From positions 1-51,122 of the forward strand of contig DQPL01000062.1 of the NCBI GenBank assembly GCA_015664885.1: a stretch of 51,122 nt of DNA. The letters run 5' to 3'. The notes under the pieces are model-generated. The model was not told where the DNA came from. It saw nothing but the letters and a program-made list of their open reading frames with translations, and ran no database searches. This DNA comes from Gemmatimonadota bacterium (GTDB lineage Bacteria > Gemmatimonadota > Gemmatimonadetes > Longimicrobiales > Gaopeijiaceae). Positions 15,809-23,307 of the stretch are shown piece by piece. The position numbers and the translations under genes are program-made. Numbering within the stretch: the stretch's first letter is position 1; each line of letters starts with the position of its first letter.

Positions 15809-17257
15809 ATGTCATCCGTTCGCCCCCTGCTGCTTTTGACGATCCTGGTCTCAGCGCTTCCGATATCCGCGCAAACCACGGCCACTGAACTCGCAGCGGC
15901 ACACGACATCGTACGACAGATCGATGAACTGCAGGCGCGATTGCAGCCCGCCCGCCTGGCCAGCGATCTGGTCGGCCGATCCGATGCCGCCCGGGACGCG
16001 ATCGTCCGCCGTACGACCGAGCTGTGGGACTCGGAGATGCAGTCCCTGAGCGACTTCATCGGGCACAATCCAGAGGTGGGCTGGCAGGAATTCAGCACGG
16101 TGGACACGCTTACGGCGATCCTCCGGACGCGAGGATGGGACGTCGAGGTCGGTGTGGCGGGGCTGGAAACCGCGTTCGTCGCGACGTGGACGTCGCCCGC
16201 GGGCTCCGGAGACCTGACTCTCGGCTTGATCGGCGAGTACGACGCGCTTCGCGACGCAGATGGCCCGTTCCACGGAGATCAGCACAACGCGCAAACGCCC
16301 ATCGTATTCGCTTCGGCTTTCGCGATGGCCGAGCACATGGCGAGCAGCGGCACGGCCGGCCGCCTGCGCATCTATGGAACCCCGGCCGAAGAGGTGGGTC
16401 CCCCCGCCAAGATCATCATGCACGAGGCCGGGGTGTTCGACGGCGCTGACCTCCTGATTCGCAGCCACGGCGTCACTCAGACCTCGCGGGCCCGGGTGGG
16501 CTTCGGTAGCTGCTGCCTCAACATCAACGAGGTGAAGTACACCTTCCTCGGGAAGCCGTCGCACCAGCTGTCCTCGTGGCACGGACGCAACGCGCTCGAG
16601 GCTGCGGTGCACTTCTACACTCTAGTCGACGGCCTTCGTTCGACGCTCCGCCCAGAGGCCTCGATCCAGGGCGTGATCCCCGAGGGCGGTGTGGCCCCGA
16701 ATGTCGTGCCCCAGCGAGCCGTGGTGGACTACTACATCCGCTATCCCGACCCCGTGTACTTGGAGCACATCAACCGCATGATAGATGACGCCGCGCGCGG
16801 CGCTGCATTGGCCACGGGCACCCGGGTCGAGATCGACCGGTACGGTGAATACCGCGACGGCATCTCCCTGGGCACGCTTCACGAGCTCTCTTTCGCATAT
16901 GCTCAGAGCTTCGACGCGGGCAACGTCAGTCCGGAGCATAGTCGCCCATCGGGCTACGAGGAAACGGGGGTCGTCACGAAGGACATTCCGGGGATCGGCA
17001 TCAGCGTGTTCAGCTCGCGCGAAGCCAATCACACACGCGGCATGCTCGAAGACACCTTCAGCGAAATCGGCCATACGGGCTTCAGGATCAGCGCCGAGAC
17101 GATGTCGTCGGTGCTGTACGACTTCCTCACTCGACCAGAACTGCGCGCGGCCGTGCTAGAGGAGCACACGACCCTGGCCGGCCTACTGGATCAGTATCAC
17201 GAGACTCTCCGCAGGGCTTATGCGGGGGAGGTGGGGGGACCGATCTCCCAGCGCTGA
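15809..17257 (+). CDS. Exported M20-type amidohydrolase (AbgB-like)
   Basis: 482 residues from ATG 15809, preceded by GGAG; TTG 15782 upstream is unlikely because it lengthens the signal peptide. The signal peptide ends 'PISAQ'. Fold features: 'HNPEVGWQEF', 'LIGEYDALRD', 'GTPAEEVGPPAKIIM', 'FLGKPSHQLSSWHGRNALEA' (dimerisation-domain start) and 'PEGGVAPNVVPQRAVVDYYI'. The usual HxCGHN metal loop reads 'FHGDQHN', so the Cys is lost and the spacing altered, although the two His are kept. The family hydrolyses N-acyl or p-aminobenzoyl-glutamate-like amides. Likely periplasmic. Confidence 0.88.
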   Translation: MSSVRPLLLLTILVSALPISAQTTATELAAAHDIVRQIDELQARLQPARLASDLVGRSDAARDAIVRRTTELWDSEMQSLSDFIGHNPEVGWQEFSTVDTLTAILRTRGWDVEVGVAGLETAFVATWTSPAGSGDLTLGLIGEYDALRDADGPFHGDQHNAQTPIVFASAFAMAEHMASSGTAGRLRIYGTPAEEVGPPAKIIMHEAGVFDGADLLIRSHGVTQTSRARVGFGSCCLNINEVKYTFLGKPSHQLSSWHGRNALEAAVHFYTLVDGLRSTLRPEASIQGVIPEGGVAPNVVPQRAVVDYYIRYPDPVYLEHINRMIDDAARGAALATGTRVEIDRYGEYRDGISLGTLHELSFAYAQSFDAGNVSPEHSRPSGYEETGVVTKDIPGIGISVFSSREANHTRGMLEDTFSEIGHTGFRISAETMSSVLYDFLTRPELRAAVLEEHTTLAGLLDQYHETLRRAYAGEVGGPISQR

Positions 17258-17354
17258 GGGGCTGCCCTCACGCATCCGATCCCCAGCGCAACCCCGGTAG
17301 GCGTGGGTCCCACATGTCGATTCGACTCCTAAGCGCCGGCAACATGTCTGCTCC

Positions 17355-19376
17355 TTATCGTCCCGCCGTGATCCTGATTGTCGGGAGCACGCCGCTCACG
17401 CGGTAGTCGTTACCCAGCCGCAAGCTCACCGTCGAGTTCCCATCGGCGGACGAGTCCGATTCCTCGAAGATCACGAGCAGCGGATGAGCCACGCCCTCGA
17501 CCGCAGCCACGCCACTGAGCGACGCCCAACCCTCCGTCACCTGGAGCACACCGAGGTCTCCGGTATCGATCGAGAGACCACTCCTCGAATCTGTCAGTCT
17601 GACCCTGCCACGGGCGGTCCTCCCTCCCGCGGCTTGTTCGATCTCCATCGAAACGGAGACCCCGGTGGACGCGCCGCCTAGCTCGAGCTTGCCCGCAGCT
17701 CGGACGCTCCGCGCTACGTCGTGGCTCATCGCGCGACTCGGTAGGCGGTCGGCCCGCACGAGCACCTGGCCCGCCCGTGCTCCAGTCGGCGAACCGTCGC
17801 GCAGGGCGAAGCGCCCGTTCACCAGCACGTGCCGAATCCCCGTCGAGGGCACCGTCGGATTCTCGAACGTCGCGTGGTCGATCACCGTCTCGGGATCGAA
17901 GACCGTGAGGTCGGCTGCCATCCCGGGCGCGAGGAAGCCTCGATCCACCATGCCGATCGTGGTGGCGGGTAGGCCCGTCATCTTTCGAATCGCGTCCTCC
18001 CAGGTGAGGTGTCCCTGCTCCCGGACGTAACGCCCCAGAACGCGTGGGTAGCTTCCGAAGTAGCGCGGATGCGAGGCCCGGCCGTCGGTTGCACCGCAGT
18101 CGCAGGCCACGGACGTCGTTGGTCCCTGCAGGATCGCCACGAGGTCGGCCTCGGAGCCGAAGCGCAGGATCGCTCCGCGATTGGCCTCGGCGAGCGTTCG
18201 CACGACTGCCTCGCCGGGTGATACACCACCCATATCACGCATCAGCTCGGTTAGCTCGACGTCGAGCCCTGTGACGAACACACCTTCCGGCCCACTGAAT
18301 CGGGCGGTCATCGCGGCCTGCACCTCCCCCACGATGCGCTCCCGTGATTCGGCATCCGTGAACCGCTGGAGCATCGCCTCGCGGCCACCCTCCAAGGCCC
18401 ATCCTGGGATCAGAAGCGCGCCCAAACCCGACTGGCCCGCTAGATAGGGATACGCATCGGCTGCTGCTACGCTCCCAGGCTCGGCCGAACCCACGATGAG
18501 ATCGATGAGCTCCGCCGCGGTGCCCTGCTCATGGCCCTGCGCCTTCATGTGCGTGACGATGGGGACGAGGCCCGCGCGCTTGCCTATCTCGAGGGTCTCC
18601 GCTACCCCGACCCTTGAGCTGAAGTTGGATTCGGGAGCAAGGCGGTCGTGGTTCGTGAAGTTGGTCCGCCACCCTCCAGCGGCGCCGACGACCTCGACGA
18701 CCTGGTCGGTCGTCGCGAAGTATGCCGGCTTGTAGTCGAGGCCCGCGGAGACGCCCCATGCGCCCATCGTGAGGCCCTCGACGACGAGGTCACGCATGCG
18801 CTCGATCTCGACGGATGTCGCCGGCCGGTCGTCGCGGCCCACCACCTCGGTCCAGATGCGGTTGAAGCCGATGTTGGCACCGATGTTCAGGGCCAGTCCA
18901 GATTCCCGCAGGTCGGATAGCTGACCTGCGATGTCGAGCGGACCTCCACCGTCAGGGTTGAGAATCTCGGTCGTAACGCCCTGCGTGAGCATGTTCGAGG
19001 CGAGCTGGAGCCCGCTTCCCCGCGGGTGGCTGTGGAGATTGACGAAGCCCGGGGTCACGAAGAGACCGTGCACGTCGATGTCCGTTTCGGCCTCGGCGCC
19101 GGTGAGGTCCCCCACCCGAGCGATGAAGCCATCGATCACCCCGACGTCGGCCGCGAACCGTGGACTTCCGCTCCCGTCCAGAACCGTGCCGCCTCGAAGA
19201 ACTACGTCGTAGCGGGCTTGCTGCGCGACGGCGTCAGCCGGGTCGATCCCCGCAGACGTTGCTATGGCAGCCAGCAGGCCGCTCAACGAGAGCAGCCGGG
19301 CGCACCGACGTCGCGTCACGATCCTCCGGGGGCGCCTCGGAGACGCGTGGGGGTCGCTCAGGCTAGTCTCGCGCAC
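17355..19376 (-). CDS. Exported D-aminoacylase-like amidohydrolase
   Basis: 673 residues from GTG 19376; GTG 19319 is an alternative, preceded by GGAGG only 3 bases away, and would remove the overlap with the FtsK fragment. An arginine-rich N-terminus leads into a hydrophobic signal. Urease-like barrel: 'FVNLHSHPRGSG' (His115, His117), 'VTHMKAQGHEQG' with the metal His, 'ADAYPYLAG', and the end block 'GFLAPGMAADLTVFDPE'. N-acyl-D-amino acid deacylases share this pattern. A C-terminal extra region of about 125 residues (after 'TGARAGQVLVR') is beta-rich and not typical of the family. It is convergent with the M20 gene, with 97 bases between. Confidence 0.88.
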   Translation of the reverse strand: MRETSLSDPHASPRRPRRIVTRRRCARLLSLSGLLAAIATSAGIDPADAVAQQARYDVVLRGGTVLDGSGSPRFAADVGVIDGFIARVGDLTGAEAETDIDVHGLFVTPGFVNLHSHPRGSGLQLASNMLTQGVTTEILNPDGGGPLDIAGQLSDLRESGLALNIGANIGFNRIWTEVVGRDDRPATSVEIERMRDLVVEGLTMGAWGVSAGLDYKPAYFATTDQVVEVVGAAGGWRTNFTNHDRLAPESNFSSRVGVAETLEIGKRAGLVPIVTHMKAQGHEQGTAAELIDLIVGSAEPGSVAAADAYPYLAGQSGLGALLIPGWALEGGREAMLQRFTDAESRERIVGEVQAAMTARFSGPEGVFVTGLDVELTELMRDMGGVSPGEAVVRTLAEANRGAILRFGSEADLVAILQGPTTSVACDCGATDGRASHPRYFGSYPRVLGRYVREQGHLTWEDAIRKMTGLPATTIGMVDRGFLAPGMAADLTVFDPETVIDHATFENPTVPSTGIRHVLVNGRFALRDGSPTGARAGQVLVRADRLPSRAMSHDVARSVRAAGKLELGGASTGVSVSMEIEQAAGGRTARGRVRLTDSRSGLSIDTGDLGVLQVTEGWASLSGVAAVEGVAHPLLVIFEESDSSADGNSTVSLRLGNDYRVSGVLPTIRITAGR

Positions 19377-19810
19377 TGCAGGCGGATCGGCTCCTCACCG
19401 GACAGTCTCAAGAAGGCGTCGCCGTTTCCGGCGAGGGTCTCCGCCCCGGGTGACTCCATGATCACTCGGCTATCCGTGGCGCTCCGGACCCTCAGCGCCA
19501 ACTGCGCGCCTAGATTTGATCGAGTCGTCGTGCTGATGACTTCGGCAGACGGCTTTTGAGTAGCGGCGATCAGGTGAATCCCACAGGCTCGAGCCTTCTG
19601 GGCGATCCGCTGTAGCAGTGCTTCGATCGTCTTCTTCTGAGATGGGTCCGATGTGAGGTCCGCGAATTCGTCCAGGACCAGGACGATCCACTTGAATCGC
19701 TTCTCGGGCTCGACGAGTTGGTTGTAGTTGGCAATGTCTCTGACACGCGTCTTCATCGATCGACTGAGCTCCTTAGAATGCCCCAACTTCTGGGACCACC
19801 GATGCCTCAA
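19358..19810 (-). pseudogene. FtsK/HerA-type DNA translocase motor fragment
   Basis: 150 codons from TTG 19810, with a stop (19814-19816) just before it. It holds only the second half of an FtsK motor: Walker B 'WIVLVLDEFADL' (41-52), 'QRIAQKARACGIHLIAATQK', and the end block 'SNLGAQLALRVRSATDSRVI' with 'PGAETLAGNGDAFLR'. The Walker A half is missing, as is any gamma domain. The loss occurs next to the AT-rich stretch at 19811-20420. It cannot hydrolyse ATP as it stands. The 3' end overlaps the amidohydrolase GTG by 19 bases. Debris of a chromosomal FtsK-like or mobile-element translocase. Confidence 0.78.
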
Positions 19811-20420
19811 TGTCTAACATAGGGAGTGGTACCACACCTGGGGGCACGTCACTCGCAGGATGGACCCTTCTTCCAATTCCGATAGACGATAATGACATAG
19901 ATGAGTCCCCACACTGCAATGAGATCAGCACGACCTGAATACAACACTAGTGCAAGGGCACCATATAACAGCAACTGCTGTGGAGGTTTTTGACCTCAGA
20001 GTGATTTCATTTTTTCTCCATAAGATTCGTTAGGTGTGTCTATTCAGTTTACAGCACTCATCGTTTGAGCAAAACACTGTTCATAGGTTCAGCGGTGGTG
20101 GCGGTGAAATAGGGGGGGGGGGGTACCCCACTGGGGGTCTCGCCTGTCGGCAAAAGGGACCCGCCCGAGCTACCAAATATTTTTCGGGGAACGGTATTGC
20201 ACTGGCGTCGATGTGTGCGGCCCTGCACTAGTACCACCCCGTCCGGTGAGCAGGCGGGGGGGGGTAAGCAGTCGGAAACCCCATGGAAAGTGAGTGTTTC
20301 GCAAGACCGAATGTGTGATGAAGTGTGTGATGTTAAATAATTATGGGTTCCGTATCGTGCGTAAGTAATTGTACTACAACCATTTAGAATATTATCGCCC
20401 AACTACGGTAGGGAGGAATC
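19811..20420. other. Atypical AT-rich, low-coding stretch with long G-runs
   Basis: About 600 bases with clearly lower GC than the rest of the window and no recognisable gene on either strand. It contains runs of 12 G (20112-20123) and 9 G (20256-20264), the palindromic 'GGTACC' beside the first run, and T-rich tracts around 20010. The longest frame (20058-20402 minus) reads as noise. The rightmost 40 bases, with 'TTGTAC' (20369-20374) and 'TATTAT' (20390-20395, spacing 15), may hold a promoter for the gene at 20421. It may be foreign DNA or an assembly join; the truncated FtsK gene ends against it. Confidence 0.7.
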
Positions 20421-21512
20421 ATGATCCCGCGCACCCCGAAGCTTCTCATTCTCGCTCTCGCAGTCGTATCGATGGGGCTCTTGTTCTCTGTCGATGCGCT
20501 GGCGCAGGACAGGTCCTCGCGCTGGGATCCGGACTGGGATCCTCCCCGGACCGCCTGGGGCCATCCCGACCTCCAGGGCAACTGGAGCAACGTGACACTC
20601 ACGCCCTTCGAGCGGCCTCAGGGCACGGGCCCGGTATACACGTGGGCCCAAGTCGACAGTATTGCCGGTCGGGAGGGGGCGAGGGTCGACCGGGGCTTCG
20701 AGGCAAGTGACCCGAACCGCGCCGCACCCCGGGTGACGGGCAGCGTCGGGGGATACAACGAGGTCTACTTCGATCGCGGCGACGGGGTGGCGATGGTCGA
20801 CGGAGAGCCGCGAACGTCGCTCATCACGTGGCCGGCCGACGGCCGCATCCCTGCGCTTTCGGCGGAGGGCCAGAAGCGAAAAGACGACTACGACGAGTTC
20901 AGATCCCAGTTCGCCCTGTACGATCATCCCGAACTGCGGCCGCTCGCCGAGCGTTGCATCATCTACTACGGATCGAGCACCACCGGTGTGCTCGGCTCTC
21001 CGATGACGCCCACCCGGGCGTACAACAACAACCTCACGATCGTGCAGAACGCCGACCACGTGCTTATCCGGTCGGAGATGATCCACGACGTACGCATCAT
21101 CCGACTGGGCGAGCCGGACGAGCTGCCGAAGGACATGCGAGTCTGGTTCGGCGACGCCTGGGGCCATTGGGAGGGCAATACCCTCGTGGTCGAGACCACC
21201 AATCAGCACCCCGACCAGGGAATCAGCTTGAGGAGGCCCGGGGGCGTGTCCGGTAGCATGATCCGGCATTCAGAGGACTTGAGGGTGCTCGAGCGCTTCA
21301 CGCGAGTGGATGACGACACGATCCTGTACGAATTCGAGATCGACGATCCCAGGACGTACAGTGAGCCTTGGGGCGGGCAGATCCCCTGGGAGAGGTTCGA
21401 CCAGGAGATCCTCGAGTACGCATGTCATGAGGGGAACTACGCGCTTTCGAACATCTTGAGCGGTGCGCGTTACCAGGAGCGGCAGGGCGGGGTAAATCAG
21501 CCCGATGCGTAG
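20421..21512 (+). CDS. Exported 'PDLQGNW' family protein, paralog B
   Basis: 363 residues; a GGGAGG site lies 6 bases before the ATG. The signal peptide ends 'VDALAQ'. Shares all blocks with paralogs A and C: 'WGHPDLQGNWSNVTLTPFER', 'HPELRPLAERC' (Cys179), 'NNNLTIVQNADHVLIRSEMI', 'GHWEGNTLVVETTN', 'DDDTILYEFEIDDPRTYSEP' and 'ACHEGNYALSNILSGARYQE' (Cys335). It is the first gene of a compact operon: its stop overlaps the start of quinoprotein I by 8 bases, and that gene overlaps quinoprotein II. This suggests equal expression and possibly a shared complex with the dehydrogenases. Molecular function unknown. Confidence 0.9.
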   Translation: MIPRTPKLLILALAVVSMGLLFSVDALAQDRSSRWDPDWDPPRTAWGHPDLQGNWSNVTLTPFERPQGTGPVYTWAQVDSIAGREGARVDRGFEASDPNRAAPRVTGSVGGYNEVYFDRGDGVAMVDGEPRTSLITWPADGRIPALSAEGQKRKDDYDEFRSQFALYDHPELRPLAERCIIYYGSSTTGVLGSPMTPTRAYNNNLTIVQNADHVLIRSEMIHDVRIIRLGEPDELPKDMRVWFGDAWGHWEGNTLVVETTNQHPDQGISLRRPGGVSGSMIRHSEDLRVLERFTRVDDDTILYEFEIDDPRTYSEPWGGQIPWERFDQEILEYACHEGNYALSNILSGARYQERQGGVNQPDA

Positions 21513-23307
21513 ACGCGCTCCCGTCGCGGGGGCTGGCTTCACGGCAAGCGCGGTCGTGCTGCTGCTGGCGCCGCTTGCTGCAGAGCTTCAAGCGCAGTCG
21601 TCCGACGACTTCGTCCCGGTTACCGACGCCATGCTCCAGAACCCGGCGCCCGAGGACTGGCTCATGTGGCGTCGCACGCTCGACAGTTGGGGCTACAGCC
21701 CGCTCGATCAGGTCAATCGCGAGAACGTTGGTGAGCTCCAGATGGTGTGGACGCGCGACCTCGAACCGAGAACCGGTGAGATCACTCCGTTGGCGTACGG
21801 GGGGCTGCTCTACGTGCCGCAGGCGTCGGACGTCATTCAGGCGCTCGATGCGGTGACGGGTGACTTCGTCTGGGAGTATTCCCGCGACATCCCGGAAGAC
21901 CTCTACACCATGGTCGGGGGCAATGCCCGCAACAATCGCAACATCGCCATCTACGACCGCACGATCATCAATACCAGCGACGACAACTTCGTATTCGCGA
22001 TCGATGCGCTGACGGGTGAGACGGTCTGGGAAACCAAGATCTTCGACTATAAGGTCAACTCGGCCACGCACAGCTCCGGCCCCATTATCGCGGACGGCAA
22101 GGTCATTTCGGGGCGTAGCTGCCGGCCCTGGGGCGGACCGAACGCGTGCATCATCGCGGCCCACGACGCTCGTACGGGCGAGGAGTTGTGGCGGCGGCGC
22201 CTGATTCCAGCACCCGGTGAGCCCGGCGACGAGACATGGGGTGACGTGCCCTTCGAGGGGCGACAACACGTCGGCGCGTGGATGGTACCGAGCTACGACC
22301 CTGAGTTGCGATTGCTCTTCATGGGCACGTCGGTCACGTCGCCCGCGCCCAAGTTTCTGCTGGGCGGGCCGGAAGAAACGCACCTGTACCACAACTCCAC
22401 GCTCGCGCTCGAGATCGATACCGGGGAGATCAGGTGGTACTACCAGCACTTGAACGATCACTGGGACTTGGATCATCCCTTCGAGCGGCTGCTCGTGGAA
22501 ACGCGGGTCACGCCCAACCCTTCGGAGGTGAGCTGGATCAACCCGAGGCTGCAGTCGGGAGAGGTGCGTAAGGTCATCACTGGCATCCCGGGCAAGACCG
22601 GCATCGTCTACACCCTGGATCGCGAAACCGGTGAGTTCCTGTGGGCGACGCCGACCAACTACCAGAACGTGATCCTCGACATCGACGGAGCTACCGGGGC
22701 CGTCACGATCAACCCGGAAGTCATCTTCCGCGAGCTCGAGCAGGAGGTCTTCGTTTGCCCTACTTGGGCCGGCGGCAAGGACTGGGAAGCCGGGGCGTAC
22801 AGCCCGCTGACGCACACGATGTACTACCCGCTGCGGAATACCTGCGGGCAGATGTTGGCCACGAGCAACTTCGAGAGCGAGCGGGCGAGGGAGCTGACCA
22901 GAGGAGGGCAGGGCGGACTCGCGATTTATTCGCTCGCCTCACGGCACCAGATCACGCCTGGTACGGACTATCTCGGCACCGTTCGAGCTATCTCCGTGGA
23001 GACCGGCGAGACTACGTGGCTGCATGAGCAACGCGCCCACACCATGTCTCTGGTGGCGACCGGCGGTGGGCTTGTCTTCGGGGGTGACGCCAATGGGCGC
23101 TTCAAAGCCTTCGACGACCGAACGGGCGAAGTCCTGTGGGAAATCAATCTGGGTTCGTCGGTCAGCGGCTATCCGATTACCTATGCCGTGGACGGACGCC
23201 AATACGTTGCGGTCAACACCGGGTCCGGATCGATCAATCTGACCCCCGAGCTACGCCCGAGCAGAGGCACCAGCCTGTTCGTCTTCGCGCTGCCGAGCCG
23301 AGAGTGA
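21505..23307 (+). CDS. PQQ-dependent dehydrogenase I (alcohol-dehydrogenase-like quinoprotein)
   Basis: 600 residues starting at ATG 21505 inside the preceding gene. The signal peptide ends 'AELQAQ'. Eight-bladed quinoprotein propeller with repeated 'ALDAVTGDFVWEY', 'AIDALTGETVWETK' and 'AHDARTGEELWRR' tryptophan-docking motifs. 'NDHWDLDHPFERLL' gives the expected catalytic Asp321 and a second Asp323 two residues on, the position used for lanthanide binding in XoxF-type enzymes. The vicinal disulfide of methanol dehydrogenases is absent; Cys206 and Cys215 lie in the same area. No cytochrome c domain is fused. Likely oxidises an alcohol or sugar in the periplasm. GTGA overlap with the next gene. 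Confidence 0.92.
   Translation: MRRRAPVAGAGFTASAVVLLLAPLAAELQAQSSDDFVPVTDAMLQNPAPEDWLMWRRTLDSWGYSPLDQVNRENVGELQMVWTRDLEPRTGEITPLAYGGLLYVPQASDVIQALDAVTGDFVWEYSRDIPEDLYTMVGGNARNNRNIAIYDRTIINTSDDNFVFAIDALTGETVWETKIFDYKVNSATHSSGPIIADGKVISGRSCRPWGGPNACIIAAHDARTGEELWRRRLIPAPGEPGDETWGDVPFEGRQHVGAWMVPSYDPELRLLFMGTSVTSPAPKFLLGGPEETHLYHNSTLALEIDTGEIRWYYQHLNDHWDLDHPFERLLVETRVTPNPSEVSWINPRLQSGEVRKVITGIPGKTGIVYTLDRETGEFLWATPTNYQNVILDIDGATGAVTINPEVIFRELEQEVFVCPTWAGGKDWEAGAYSPLTHTMYYPLRNTCGQMLATSNFESERARELTRGGQGGLAIYSLASRHQITPGTDYLGTVRAISVETGETTWLHEQRAHTMSLVATGGGLVFGGDANGRFKAFDDRTGEVLWEINLGSSVSGYPITYAVDGRQYVAVNTGSGSINLTPELRPSRGTSLFVFALPSRE

Noticed and set aside
15627-15902. Minus-strand frame ending 'FGIRFRLCGM', possible outer-membrane protein tail
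   Set aside because: Only a short suggestive end; half of it lies antisense to the M20 signal peptide. Kept as a remark only.
20112-20264. G-runs as a functional G-quadruplex
   Set aside because: Uninterrupted homopolymers in a suspicious stretch; sequencing or assembly artefact is at least as likely.
20058-20402. 114-codon minus-strand frame in the AT-rich stretch
   Set aside because: Crosses both G-runs, Thr/Ser/Pro-rich, no RBS and no family resemblance.
21298-22815. Long minus-strand frame opposite quinoprotein I
   Set aside because: High-GC antisense frame, rich in Arg/His with no domain; the plus strand carries a full quinoprotein.
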